Assembly: GCF_014195505.1 (NCBI RefSeq) | Contig: NZ_JACIBV010000001.1 | Location: 6,076,001-6,140,000, forward strand | Length of the DNA: 64,000 nucleotides | Direction: 5' to 3' | From: Nonomuraea dietziae | GTDB lineage: Bacteria > Actinomycetota > Actinomycetes > Streptosporangiales > Streptosporangiaceae | Part shown: positions 41,535-50,439 of the stretch, in pieces | Position numbering within the stretch: position 1 is the first letter of the stretch | How the letters are laid out: every line of letters starts with the position of its first letter | Made by a program: the position numbers and the translations under genes | The notes under the pieces: model-generated | What the model saw: the letters and a program-made list of their open reading frames with translations, nothing else | The model's database searches: none | Told to the model about the DNA's origin: nothing

Positions 41535-42959
41535 GGGCTGCCTGGCGAGCGCCGCCAGCAGGGCACCCGCGAGCGCCACCCCGAACAGCACGCCGTACGT
41601 GCGCTGGAAGCCCGACATCAGCTGCTCCACCGCCACCGGCGACAGCTTCGACAGCGTCCCGCCGTACACCTGGGCGCGCAGCGCGGGGGAGACCGCGCTG
41701 GTCAGGACGGTCAGTGACAGGCCCACGCTGATCACGACGCCCACGTTCATGACCATCAGCCTGAAGCCGTTGACCACCCCGAGGCTCCCCGCGGGCAGGG
41801 CGCTCATGACCTGGGTGGTGTTGCCGGTGAGGAAGGTGCCACTGCCGCATCCGGCCAGGAAGAGCCCCACCCCGATGATCCAGTACGGCGTGCCGGGCCG
41901 CGCGGTGAGCATGAGGGTCAGCAACCCCGCCGCGCTGAAGAGCGAGCCGCCGATCGACAGCGCGTACGGCGAGACGCGCCGTCCGAGCGCTCCCGCGATG
42001 GGAGAGGCCAGCGCCATCCCGACCGGCACGGGCAGCACGCTGAGCCCCGCGGTGAAGGCGTCGACGCCGCGGGCGGCCTGGAAGTAGAGCGCGACCACCA
42101 GGATCAGCGCCGCCCTGGCCAGCGCGTTGCAGAACGACGCCAGGTTGGCGCAGGCCAGCATGCGCCCGCCGAACAGCCGCAGATCGAGCACCGGATGCGA
42201 GGCCCGCCGCTCGACCACCAGGATCAGCGGCACCAGCACGGCGGTGACCGCGCCCCCGACGATCACCACCAGGCCGCCGTTGCCGATCTCCGACAATGCC
42301 AGCAGGAAGGCGGTCAGCGCGGCGAAGATGAGCAGGTTGCCGAGGGCGTCGACGGGCTCACGCGGCCCTCTCGGCACCTTGCGCAGCGTGAACGCGCCCC
42401 ACACCAGCGCGATCACCCCCGCCGGCACGTTCACCCAGAAGATCCACTGCCAGCCGGCAGCCTCGGCGATCAGCCCGCCGACGGTCGGGCCCGCCAGCTG
42501 GGCGACGGAGAGGGTGCCGATGTAGACGCCCATGCCCTGACTGAGGCGGTCGGGAGGAAAGGCCGCGGTGATGATGACGGTTCCGTTGGCCAGGATCATC
42601 GCCGAGCCGATCGCCTGGACGACGCGCATCGCGACCAGGAACCAGACATCGGGCGAGAGGCCGGCGAGCAGCGAGGCGAGGGTGAACAGCGCGAAGCCCG
42701 CCAGGTAGACCTCCCGTCTGCCGAGCAGGTCGGCCACGCGGCCGAAGAAGACGAGACTGGCGGTGTTGACGAGGAGGAAGGCGAGCAGGATCCAGCTCGC
42801 CTCGAAGGGCGTGGCGTGGAAGTGGCGGACGACGGCAGGGAGCGCGACGTTGAGCGTGCTGCCCGCGATGCCGATCAGCACCAGGCCGAGGCTGGTCACC
42901 GAGCAGACACGCCACGCGTAGCGGAGTCGGAGGGTGTAGTCGGGGGAGGCGGCGACCAT
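41517..42959 (-). CDS. MFS exporter (DHA2 family, 14-helix type)
   Basis: This 480-residue protein has about 14 membrane helices with VFFGRVADLLGRREVY (motif A), RVVQAIGSAMIL and LAGPTVGGLIAE (motif C). It is a proton-coupled exporter of drugs or metabolites. The ATG at 42959 is 7 nt from CATAGT on the minus strand, suggesting a leaderless mRNA. A perfect palindrome containing GTACGACGTAC lies just upstream, as in the MFS/TetR promoter at 36.8 kb. It follows the Crp gene on the same strand. Confidence 0.9.
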   Translation of the reverse strand: MVAASPDYTLRLRYAWRVCSVTSLGLVLIGIAGSTLNVALPAVVRHFHATPFEASWILLAFLLVNTASLVFFGRVADLLGRREVYLAGFALFTLASLLAGLSPDVWFLVAMRVVQAIGSAMILANGTVIITAAFPPDRLSQGMGVYIGTLSVAQLAGPTVGGLIAEAAGWQWIFWVNVPAGVIALVWGAFTLRKVPRGPREPVDALGNLLIFAALTAFLLALSEIGNGGLVVIVGGAVTAVLVPLILVVERRASHPVLDLRLFGGRMLACANLASFCNALARAALILVVALYFQAARGVDAFTAGLSVLPVPVGMALASPIAGALGRRVSPYALSIGGSLFSAAGLLTLMLTARPGTPYWIIGVGLFLAGCGSGTFLTGNTTQVMSALPAGSLGVVNGFRLMVMNVGVVISVGLSLTVLTSAVSPALRAQVYGGTLSKLSPVAVEQLMSGFQRTYGVLFGVALAGALLAALARQPSDRDG

Positions 42960-42972
42960 GCCCCCTACTATG

Positions 42973-42987
42973 ACGTACGACGTACGT
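42973..42987. promoter_or_regulatory. Palindromic operator of the second MFS gene
   Basis: ACGTACGACGTACGT is a perfect 15-bp palindrome next to the presumed -10 hexamer CATAGT (42967-42972 on the minus strand). Its core, GTACGACGTAC, is identical to the site at 36838-36848 in the other MFS/TetR intergenic region. Confidence 0.7.
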
Positions 42988-43003
42988 CCGTTTTATCCCT
43001 GGG

Positions 43004-43666
43004 TTAGCGGGCCCTTCTGCGTAACCCGTCGAGGTCGTGGACGACCACGCGCCGCCGCCCCGTCTCGATGAGCCCCCTGTCGCGCAGCGTCCGGAGCGCC
43101 TTGCTCACAGCCTCCCTGGAGGCTCCCGTCCACCCCGCCAGCTCATCCTGCGAGAGCGGGAGCGCCACCCGCAGCCCCGTGCTGGTCTGCTCGCCGTACC
43201 GTTCGGCCAGCTCCACCAGGCGCGTGGCCACCCTGCCCGTGGTGTCGAAGGCGCCGTACTCCACCCGCTTCCTGTCGGAGTCGCGCAGCCGGCCCGTGAC
43301 CATCCGCAGCAGCACGACGGCGACGCGGCCGTGCGTGGCCAGGAAGCCGGGGAAGTCGTGGATCACCACCCCCGAGACCGGCTCCAGCGCCGTGACGGTC
43401 GCCGATCGGGCCGAGCCGTCGATCGCCGACATGTCGCCCAGCAGCCCGCCGGGACCCCGGACGGCCAACACCACCTCCGTGCCGCCGCTGGTGTGCGAGG
43501 ACACCTTGACCCTCCCGTCGAGCAGCAGCAGCACCCAGTCGGACGTGTCGCCCTCCGACATCACCACCGCCCCGCGCTCCCAGCTCTTCGGGCGGCCCGC
43601 CGCCTTCAGCGCCGTGATCTCCTCGGGGGTCAGCTTGGTCAGGAACTCTCCGGCCTCTGCGGTCAT
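43004..43666 (-). CDS. Crp/Fnr-family transcriptional regulator
   Basis: This 220-residue protein has a cyclic-nucleotide-binding domain (residues about 12-125, LLGDMSAIDGSARSATVTA as the binding cassette) and a Crp helix-turn-helix with LSQDELAGWTGASREAVSKALRTLRDRGLIE. The binding cassette keeps an Arg-Ser pair but not the exact E. coli GELALIYGTPRAAT, so ligand specificity is uncertain. Its start overlaps the stop of the adenylate cyclase by 4 nt, strongly suggesting it is the cAMP receptor of that enzyme. Confidence 0.88.
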   Translation of the reverse strand: MTAEAGEFLTKLTPEEITALKAAGRPKSWERGAVVMSEGDTSDWVLLLLDGRVKVSSHTSGGTEVVLAVRGPGGLLGDMSAIDGSARSATVTALEPVSGVVIHDFPGFLATHGRVAVVLLRMVTGRLRDSDRKRVEYGAFDTTGRVATRLVELAERYGEQTSTGLRVALPLSQDELAGWTGASREAVSKALRTLRDRGLIETGRRRVVVHDLDGLRRRAR

Positions 43667-45648
43667 GCCCTGATTATGCGGGTCAGGACGAAAGCTTCCA
43701 CCTCCTGCTCCTTGCCCTTCAGGCGCAGCGGACCGAGCGGGCGCGCCTCCGCGGTGCTGGCCTGGGCCAGCGTGGTCGAGCCGATGACCACGGTTCCAGG
43801 TTCGGCCAGGCCCTGCAGCCTGGCGGCTACGTTCACCGCGTCGCCCATGGCGTTGAAGCCGCGCAGCTCGGGGCTGCCGATGTTGCCCACCAGGGCCATC
43901 CCCGTGTTGACGCCCACCCTGAAGGTCGGCCAGCCGTCGGCGGCGACCTTAGTGGCCGCCTCCTGCATGGCCAGCGCCGCCGTGCAGGCGGCCAGGGCGT
44001 GGTCGTCCTGGGCGGCCGGCGCGTTGAACAGCGCCAGCAGCGCGTCGCCGACGAACTGCACGATCGTCCCGCCGTTGTCCAGGATGCAGGGGACCGCGGC
44101 CGTGTGATAGCGGTTCAGCATCTCGACGATCTCTCCGGGCGCGACCCGCTCGGAGAACGTCGTGAACCCCTTCAGGTCGGCGAACAGCGCGGTCAGCTCC
44201 CGCAGCTCGCCGCCGAGCGCGGCCTGGCCGGGGTCGGCGAGCAGGCGGCTGGCGACGTCTGGCGACATGTACTGCCGGAAGAGAGTGTCCAGCTCGGCGT
44301 ACAGGCGGGCGTTCTCCAGGGCGATCGACAGCTGGCTGGCCAGGGTGGCCGACAGCGCCTCGTCCTGGGTGGTACGGCCGACCGGCACCTCGAGCGCACC
44401 CGCGAGGTGACCCTTCACGGTGAGCGGATAGGTGATGAGGCCGTCGCGCCTGACGGGGGTGGTGCCGCTGAAGGTGTACTCGCGTGAGCCGATGCTCACC
44501 CTGCCTTCGGAGACCAGGCCGATGCGGACGTCGCCGTACACCTGCCGTACGCGCTCGAGCGCGCCGGTCAGCAGATCCGACTCGGCCAGCCGTACCTTGG
44601 TCTGGGTCCCGACGTCCACGAGCGCCGACAGGCGCTCGGACAGCTCCCGCTCGCTGGCCAGCGCCTCGCCGGCCCTGTCGAGCACCGCCGCCTGTCCCTC
44701 GGTGAGCTGGAAACGCCCCGCCAGCCGTACGGCAGGCAGCTTCGTGCCCCTGCGCACATGGTCGACCAGCTCCTCCAGCGCCTGCTCGTACTGCACCTGG
44801 ATCTTCTCCACGGTCGCCGACAGCGCCACCGAGTCGAACAGCCCCGCGCTCGACCCCTCGCGCCTGAACTGCAGGTAGGCGCTGTAGGCGACGAAGACGA
44901 AGGCGAGGGTCAGCAGGATGTGCCACTCCCACCACGACAGGTGCCAGTTCAGCTGGGACATGCCCGCGACCATGGCCTCGGCCAGCAGCGCGTAGGCGGT
45001 GACCAGGCTGACCAGGATCGCCGAGCGCCTCATCCTGTGCAGGCGGAACATCATCAGGCCCGCCGCCACGAACAGCACCAGACCTGGCACCGAGAACCAG
45101 CCGAACCAGGGAATCGGCAGGACGGCCGGGGGCCTGCTGAGCGGGGTCAGCCCGGGGATCAGCGACGCGATGCCCCAGAGCACCATCAGCCCGACGACGG
45201 TCAGCCTGATCAGGTGCTGCGCCCTCATCACCGAGCGAGCCTGCGCCGCACCGAGAGGGAAGGCCGAGGCCAGCGCGAAGACCGCCGCCATCGTCAGCCC
45301 CACCTGCTGGCCGATGTCGAAGCCCAGGGTGGGACCGTCGAGCAGCACCTGCGGGGTGGACAGTCCGTGCAGGAAGAAGAAGCCCGCGCTGCTCAGGAAC
45401 ACCATGGAGACCAGGAACAGCCTGGCGTCGGCCCTCCTGCGCGCCGCCTCGCTGATCATCAGCCCGAGGATCACGTTGATGCCGGCCACGACGGCGATCA
45501 TCCAGAAGTGGCTCGGATTGTGGTGCCACATGATGTTGACGCGGGGCTGGGCGAGCAGCAACCACAGCCCGAGCAGCGGCAGGACGAGGTGAATCGCCCA
45601 CACCACCACTCGGACAGGCTGGGTGGCGGGCGGGAGGTAGGTGTCCAC
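43663..45648 (-). CDS. Membrane-bound class III adenylate cyclase with GAF-like domain
   Basis: This 661-residue protein has about eight N-terminal membrane helices (residues 12-265, 7TMR-like), a short coiled linker, a GAF-like sensor (about 310-445) and a C-terminal class III cyclase domain. Metal and catalytic elements are present: LFADLKGFTTFSE, FVGDALLALFN and NAMGDAVNVAARLQGLA. It makes cAMP (less likely cGMP) in response to a membrane or GAF signal. It is coupled to the downstream Crp gene, and a TGTG-N8-CACA site lies upstream. The GTG start follows GATAAT by 5 nt. Confidence 0.9.
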   Translation of the reverse strand: MDTYLPPATQPVRVVVWAIHLVLPLLGLWLLLAQPRVNIMWHHNPSHFWMIAVVAGINVILGLMISEAARRRADARLFLVSMVFLSSAGFFFLHGLSTPQVLLDGPTLGFDIGQQVGLTMAAVFALASAFPLGAAQARSVMRAQHLIRLTVVGLMVLWGIASLIPGLTPLSRPPAVLPIPWFGWFSVPGLVLFVAAGLMMFRLHRMRRSAILVSLVTAYALLAEAMVAGMSQLNWHLSWWEWHILLTLAFVFVAYSAYLQFRREGSSAGLFDSVALSATVEKIQVQYEQALEELVDHVRRGTKLPAVRLAGRFQLTEGQAAVLDRAGEALASERELSERLSALVDVGTQTKVRLAESDLLTGALERVRQVYGDVRIGLVSEGRVSIGSREYTFSGTTPVRRDGLITYPLTVKGHLAGALEVPVGRTTQDEALSATLASQLSIALENARLYAELDTLFRQYMSPDVASRLLADPGQAALGGELRELTALFADLKGFTTFSERVAPGEIVEMLNRYHTAAVPCILDNGGTIVQFVGDALLALFNAPAAQDDHALAACTAALAMQEAATKVAADGWPTFRVGVNTGMALVGNIGSPELRGFNAMGDAVNVAARLQGLAEPGTVVIGSTTLAQASTAEARPLGPLRLKGKEQEVEAFVLTRIIRA

Positions 45649-45653
45649 GCCCG

Positions 45654-45659
45654 ATTATC
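45654..45659 (-). promoter_or_regulatory. -10 element (GATAAT) of the cyclase-crp operon
   Basis: GATAAT on the minus strand matches five of six consensus bases and ends 5 nt before the GTG at 45648, so transcription probably begins at or next to the start codon. Confidence 0.5.
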
Positions 45660-45680
45660 ACCACGGGCCCGCCGAAACGA

Positions 45681-45700
45681 CTGTGTCCTTCTGCACACAG
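45681..45700 (-). promoter_or_regulatory. Candidate Crp binding site of the cyclase-crp operon
   Basis: CTGTGT-N8-ACACAG is a perfect inverted repeat, and in another register it reads TGTG-N8-CACA, the Crp/cAMP half-site spacing. Its centre lies about 42 bp upstream of the presumed transcription start at the GTG, the position of class II Crp activation. This suggests autoregulation by the Crp-family protein of the same operon. Confidence 0.55.
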
Positions 45701-45846
45701 ATTCGCGTCAGAAATGACCGCTCGTCAGTAGGGATGTCACCCTCCGTTTCGTGACTTGTACGTTATGTGGCCTCGTCATTCTTTGGAACGGTTGAAACGT
45801 GAACCTCATGAGCATCATGAGCAACCCCTGTTCTGGAAGGACATCC

Positions 45847-46797
45847 GTGGCGATCAAGATTCGTGGTGGGCGCACGCTCACCCTGGCCACCGTCGGAGCG
45901 CTTGCTCTCTCGCTCTTCACCATCGGTGGCGTCGCCACCGCCTCGTCGGCCGCCGGACAGGAGGTGCACGCGTGCGTCCACAAGAAGACGCGCTACGCCC
46001 GCATCGTCAACCCGTCGACGCAGTGCAGGAAGACGGAGGAGAGGGTGCTGATCGGCGGCTCGACGACCAGCGGCCTGTCCGGCACCCGCGAGAAGGGCGA
46101 CACCGGGTCGCAGGGCCCGAAGGGCGACACGGGACCGCAGGGCCCCGCCGGGCCCGCGGGCAAGAACGGCGTCGACGGCAAGCCCGGCATCCAGGGCCCC
46201 AAGGGCGAGACGGGCCCCAAGGGCGAGACAGGCCCGAAGGGCGAGACAGGCCCGAAGGGCGAAACCGGTCCCCAGGGCCCGAAGGGCGCGGACGGCGAGG
46301 ACGGCCTCGACGGCAAGAACGGTCTCAACGGCAAGGACGGCAAGGACGGCACCGACGGCAAGCCCGGCATCCAGGGGCCCAAGGGTGACACCGGCTCGCA
46401 GGGGCCCAAGGGTGACACCGGTCCGCAGGGGCCCAAGGGGGAGCCGGGTGGTTCGGTGAGCCTGGCGACCTACACCGTGCAGGACTCCTTCTCGGGGCTC
46501 GGTTCGGCGTCCGTCTCCTGCAAGAGCACCGACGTGGCGACCGGCGGCGGCTTCTCCTTCACCTCGTTCAAGAACGCCGTGCTGCTGGCCAGCGCCCCCA
46601 CCGGCAACGGCAGGAGCTGGACCGTCCAGGTGGCCAAGGACGACAACGGCGGCGGCAACGACGGCCACGGCGCCGCGATCGCCGCGACCACGCCGCCCGC
46701 CAGCCCCGCCCCCAGCGCCGAGGCCAAGACCTACGGCGGCAACCACGGGACCAGCGTGAGCGGCACCGTCTACGTCGTGTGCCTGAAGAAGTCCTGA
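45847..46797 (+). CDS. Secreted collagen-like protein
   Basis: This 316-residue protein has a signal peptide (residues about 1-36, ending ASSAAG), a globular stretch with two Cys (CVHKKTRYARIVNPSTQC), then 39 uninterrupted Gly-X-Y triplets (residues 84-200; GPKGET, GPQGPK, GKDGKD), and a C-terminal domain of about 110 residues with two more Cys. Collagen-like triplets form a triple helix without hydroxyproline in bacteria. GTG at 45847 has GGAAGGA upstream. Likely a cell-surface or matrix protein. Confidence 0.88.
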   Translation: MAIKIRGGRTLTLATVGALALSLFTIGGVATASSAAGQEVHACVHKKTRYARIVNPSTQCRKTEERVLIGGSTTSGLSGTREKGDTGSQGPKGDTGPQGPAGPAGKNGVDGKPGIQGPKGETGPKGETGPKGETGPKGETGPQGPKGADGEDGLDGKNGLNGKDGKDGTDGKPGIQGPKGDTGSQGPKGDTGPQGPKGEPGGSVSLATYTVQDSFSGLGSASVSCKSTDVATGGGFSFTSFKNAVLLASAPTGNGRSWTVQVAKDDNGGGNDGHGAAIAATTPPASPAPSAEAKTYGGNHGTSVSGTVYVVCLKKS

Positions 46798-46806
46798 CGA
46801 ACGCGA

Positions 46807-46839
46807 CGAAGGGGGGCCGGACGAACCGGCCCCCCTTCG
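46807..46839. terminator. Bidirectional terminator between collagen-like gene and purL
   Basis: CGAAGGGGGGCCGG (46807-46820) and CCGGCCCCCCTTCG (46826-46839) form a perfect 14-bp stem with a 5-nt loop between convergent genes. Confidence 0.85.
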
Positions 46840-46850
46840 CAGGCGGCGTC

Positions 46851-49097
46851 TCAGCCGAACAGCGCGGGCAGCGTCTTCGTGTGGGTGTCGCGCAGCTCCG
46901 CGACGGAGATCGCCAGGACCCCCTCCACCACCAGCGCGTCGCCGCCCGTCTCGCCGAGGCCGTAGCACGGCACCTCGTGCGAGGCGCACAGCGCCGCGAA
47001 CTCCTCGAACGCCTCAGGCCTGACCGCGACCAGCGCCCGAGCCGACGACTCGCTGAACAGGTCCACGAACGGGTCGCCGACCAGCGAGACCGTGGCGCCA
47101 ACGCCCCTGGCCAGGCACGCCTCCGCCAGCGCGATCGCCAGCCCGCCGTCCGACAGGTCGTGCGAGCCCGCGACCAGCCCTCGGGCGGCCGCCTCGACCA
47201 TGACCGACGCGAGCCCCTGCTCGGCCACCAGGTCCACCTCGGGGGGCAGCCCGCCGAGGTGCGAGTGGACGACGTGCGCCCACTCCGACCCGCCGAACTC
47301 CTCGCGCGTCTCGCCGAGCAGCGCGATGCGCAGCCCCGGCTCGAGGAATCCGGACCTCACGCGCTTGGCGACGTCGTCGATGACGCCGAGCACGCCGACC
47401 ACGGGCGTCGGGTGGATGGCCGCGGTGCCCGTCTGGTTGTAGAAGGAGACGTTGCCGCCGGTCACGGGGACGCCGAGCGTCTTGCAGGCGTCGGCGAGCC
47501 CGCGTACGGCCTCGGCGAACTGCCACATGACCTCGGGGTCCTCGGGCGAGCCGAAGTTGAGGCAGTTGGTGACGGCCAGCGGCTTGGCGCCGGTGACCGC
47601 GACGTTGCGGTAGGCCTCGGCCAGCGCCAGCTGCGCGCCGGCGTAGGGGTCGAGCTTGGCGTAGCGGCCGTTGCCGTCGGTGGCCAGCGCGATGCCGCGG
47701 TTGGTCGGCGTGGCGCCGTCCATGACCTCGGAGATGCGCAGCATGCCCGCGTCGGCGGGCTGGGCCAGGACGGTGTTGGAGCGGACGTACCTGTCGTACT
47801 GGGAGGTCACCCACTCCTTGGAGGCCAGGTTCGGCGACCCGAGCAGCTGGAGCAGCGTGGCCCGCAGGTCCTCGGAGCGCGGCAGGTCGACGGCCTGGTT
47901 CAGGGCGGCCTGACCGGCGGGCTCGTGGAAGGGCCGCTCGTAGACGGGGCCCTCGTCGGCTGCGGTGCCCGGCGGGATGTCGACGATGACCGAACCGTCC
48001 CAGGTCATCACGAGCCTGCCGGTGTCGGTCACCTCGCCGATGACGACGGCGGGCACGTCCCACTTCTCGCAGATCGCCATGAAGGCGGGGATGTCGGAGG
48101 GGGAGACCACCGCCATCATCCGCTCCTGGGACTCGCTCATCAGGATCTCCTCGGGACGCAGCGAGGAGTCGCGGAGCGGTACCAGGTTGAGGTCGACGTG
48201 CATGCCGCCGGTGCCCTTGGCCGCCAGCTCGGTGGTGGCGCAGGAGACGCCCGCCGCGCCGAGGTCCTGGATGCCGACGACCACGTCGGCGGCGTAGAGC
48301 TCCAGGCAGCACTCGATGAGCAGCTTCTCCATGAACGGGTCGCCCACCTGGACGGCGGGCCGCTTGGCCTCGGACTCGTCCTCGAAGGTGGCGGAGGCGA
48401 GCACCGAGGCGCCGCCGATGCCGTCGGGGCCGGTGGAGGCGCCGAAGAGCACGACCTTGTTGCCGGGTCCCGGCGCGGTGGCCAGCTTGATCTGGTCCTT
48501 GCGCAGCAGGCCGACGCAGAGCGCGTTGACCAGCGGGTTGCCGATGTAACAGGGGTCGAAGACGACCTCGCCGCCGATGTTGGGCAGGCCCAGGCAGTTG
48601 CCGTAGGAGGAGATGCCCTCGACGACCCCGGGCAGCACGCGCCTGGTGTCGGCCTGGTCGGCGCCGCCGAAGCGCAGCGCGTCCATGACGGCGATCGGGC
48701 GGGCGCCCATCGACATGATGTCGCGGACGATGCCGCCGACGCCGGTGGCCGCGCCCTGGTGCGGCTCGACGTAGGAGGGGTGGTTGTGCGACTCGATCTT
48801 GAAGGTGGCCGCCCAGCCGTCGCCGATGTCGACGACGCCCGCGTTCTCACCCATGCCGACCAGCAGTGCCTCGGACTCGGGCGCCTTGGTGGCGAACTGC
48901 TTCAGATGCACCTTGGACGACTTGTACGAGCAGTGCTCGGACCACATGACCGAGTAGATGGCCAGCTCGGAGGAGGTGGGACGGCGGCCGAGGATCTCCT
49001 TGACCCTGTCGTACTCGTCCTGCTTCATCCCCAGTTCGGCGAACGGCATCGCCTCGTCGGGCGTCTCCGCAGCGCGCTTCACGGAGTCCGTGTTCAT
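46851..49097 (-). CDS. purL: Phosphoribosylformylglycinamidine synthase subunit PurL (small type)
   Basis: This 748-residue synthetase subunit works with PurQ and PurS to convert FGAR to FGAM using glutamine-derived ammonia and ATP. It has the PurL motifs SVMWSEHCSYKSSK, TFKIESHNHPS, GASTGPDGIGGAS and GGLAIALAEACLARG. ATG at 49097 matches homologous N-termini (NTDSVKRAAETPDEA). A further in-frame ATG at 49187 overlaps the purQ stop as ATGA and would add 30 residues of low conservation; that start cannot be excluded. Confidence 0.95.
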   Translation of the reverse strand: MNTDSVKRAAETPDEAMPFAELGMKQDEYDRVKEILGRRPTSSELAIYSVMWSEHCSYKSSKVHLKQFATKAPESEALLVGMGENAGVVDIGDGWAATFKIESHNHPSYVEPHQGAATGVGGIVRDIMSMGARPIAVMDALRFGGADQADTRRVLPGVVEGISSYGNCLGLPNIGGEVVFDPCYIGNPLVNALCVGLLRKDQIKLATAPGPGNKVVLFGASTGPDGIGGASVLASATFEDESEAKRPAVQVGDPFMEKLLIECCLELYAADVVVGIQDLGAAGVSCATTELAAKGTGGMHVDLNLVPLRDSSLRPEEILMSESQERMMAVVSPSDIPAFMAICEKWDVPAVVIGEVTDTGRLVMTWDGSVIVDIPPGTAADEGPVYERPFHEPAGQAALNQAVDLPRSEDLRATLLQLLGSPNLASKEWVTSQYDRYVRSNTVLAQPADAGMLRISEVMDGATPTNRGIALATDGNGRYAKLDPYAGAQLALAEAYRNVAVTGAKPLAVTNCLNFGSPEDPEVMWQFAEAVRGLADACKTLGVPVTGGNVSFYNQTGTAAIHPTPVVGVLGVIDDVAKRVRSGFLEPGLRIALLGETREEFGGSEWAHVVHSHLGGLPPEVDLVAEQGLASVMVEAAARGLVAGSHDLSDGGLAIALAEACLARGVGATVSLVGDPFVDLFSESSARALVAVRPEAFEEFAALCASHEVPCYGLGETGGDALVVEGVLAISVAELRDTHTKTLPALFG

Positions 49098-49183
49098 GGG
49101 TCGCTCACCACTCCTCATTCGCTCCGCGGCGTGCCTCGTTCCTCGGCCCGCCTCTCCGCTCACTGCGTCGGGTTCGCTCCCGC

Positions 49184-49867
49184 TCATACATTCACCAGCT
49201 TCTTGAGGATGGAGGTGAAGAAGCCGAGCCCGTCGGTGCTGGGCGCGCCGACGAGGTCCTCGACCGCGTGCTCGGGGTGCGGCATGAGGCCGACGATGGT
49301 GCCGGTCTCGTTGGAGATGCCCGCGATGTCGTTCAGCGAGCCGTTGGGGTTGCCGCCGACGTAGCGGAAGACCACCTGGCCGTTGGCCTCAAGCGCCTCG
49401 AGGGTGTCGGCGGAGGCGACGTAGCGGCCCTCGCCGTGCTTGATCGGCAGCACCAGCTCCTGGCCGGGCTCGAAGGCCGAGGTCCAGGTCGTGGTGGCGG
49501 ACTCGACCTTGATCCGCTGGTCGCGGCAGACGTAGTGCAGGGAGGCGTTGCGGGTCAGCGCGCCTGGCAGCAGGTGCGCCTCGCACAGGATCTGGAACCC
49601 GTTGCACGTGCCCAGGACGGGGAGCCCGCTCTTCGCGGCCGGGATGAGCTCCTCCATCAACGGCGCGAAGCGGGAGATCGCCCCGCAGCGCAGGTAGTCG
49701 CCGTAGGAGAAACCACCGGGCAGGAAGACCGCGTCGACCCCCTTGAGGTCGTGATCGCCGTGCCAGAGCGACACCGCCTCCGCGCCCGCCAGCCGTACGG
49801 CACGGGCGGCGTCCTGGTCGTCGAGAGTTCCTGGAAACGTGACAACGCCCACACGGGCAGCGCTCAT
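49184..49867 (-). CDS. purQ: Phosphoribosylformylglycinamidine synthase subunit PurQ
   Basis: This 227-residue class I glutamine amidotransferase supplies ammonia to PurL. The nucleophile is C88 in GTCNGFQILCE, and the His-Glu of the triad is in MPHPEHAVED. GGAGGGG stands 8 nt before the ATG at 49867; a frame open further upstream adds 13 residues without homology. It lies downstream of the RsbW-like gene and upstream of purL. Confidence 0.95.
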   Translation of the reverse strand: MSAARVGVVTFPGTLDDQDAARAVRLAGAEAVSLWHGDHDLKGVDAVFLPGGFSYGDYLRCGAISRFAPLMEELIPAAKSGLPVLGTCNGFQILCEAHLLPGALTRNASLHYVCRDQRIKVESATTTWTSAFEPGQELVLPIKHGEGRYVASADTLEALEANGQVVFRYVGGNPNGSLNDIAGISNETGTIVGLMPHPEHAVEDLVGAPSTDGLGFFTSILKKLVNV

Positions 49868-50001
49868 GACTTCGTCCCCTCCGGAGGAATGCGCACGCCA
49901 CGCCACCGTCTCGTCAGGGTGGACGGTGGTCTGCGGCGGTTCCTCAAGGGTATCCGCTGTCGTCAGGTGACGTTTCGCGGGGCTCAGACCGCGGCTGGGG
50001 C

Positions 50002-50439
50002 TCAGACCGCGGCGAGCTCGCGCGGGCGCGCGCCTTCCTCGTCGTCCCAGGCCAGGCGCTTACGCAGGTGGACGGTGGTGCCCCGGCCCGGCGTGATGCC
50101 GAACGAGATCTCGTCGACCACCGAGCGCATGATGAGCAGGCCGCGCCCGTTCTCGGTCTCGGGCGGCGGGTAGTGCAGCGGCATCGATGGAAGCCCGGCT
50201 CCCGAGTCGGCCACCTTGACGTCGCAGCGGCCGTAGCCGATCGCCGCGCTCACTTCGTACCTGTTGGCGGGACCGCCGTGGCGAACCGCGTTGGAGCAGG
50301 CCTCTGAGACCGCGAGCAGCATGTCGGAGATGCAGGTCTCGCTCACGCTGAGTGATCGCATCGCGTCACCCAGCACTCGCCTGACCATCGGGATGCCGAT
50401 CGCATCCCTGGGCAGCGCCAACGAGAACTCAATATCCAC
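50002..50439 (-). CDS. RsbW-like ATP-binding protein (anti-sigma/serine kinase fold)
   Basis: This 145-residue protein has the GHKL/HATPase_c_2 fold of anti-sigma-factor kinases: MLLAVSEACSNAVRHGG (N box), VADSGAGLP (G1) and ETENGRGLLIMRSVVDEI (G2). Such proteins are abundant in actinobacteria and bind sigma factors or phosphorylate anti-anti-sigma proteins; none adjoins. It lies in line between purS and purQ on the same strand. GGAGGGG precedes the GTG start. Confidence 0.85.
   Translation of the reverse strand: MDIEFSLALPRDAIGIPMVRRVLGDAMRSLSVSETCISDMLLAVSEACSNAVRHGGPANRYEVSAAIGYGRCDVKVADSGAGLPSMPLHYPPPETENGRGLLIMRSVVDEISFGITPGRGTTVHLRKRLAWDDEEGARPRELAAV

Noticed and set aside
47014..48312. 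432-codon open frame within purL in another frame
   Set aside because: Arg/Gly-rich shadow of a fully recognised purL.
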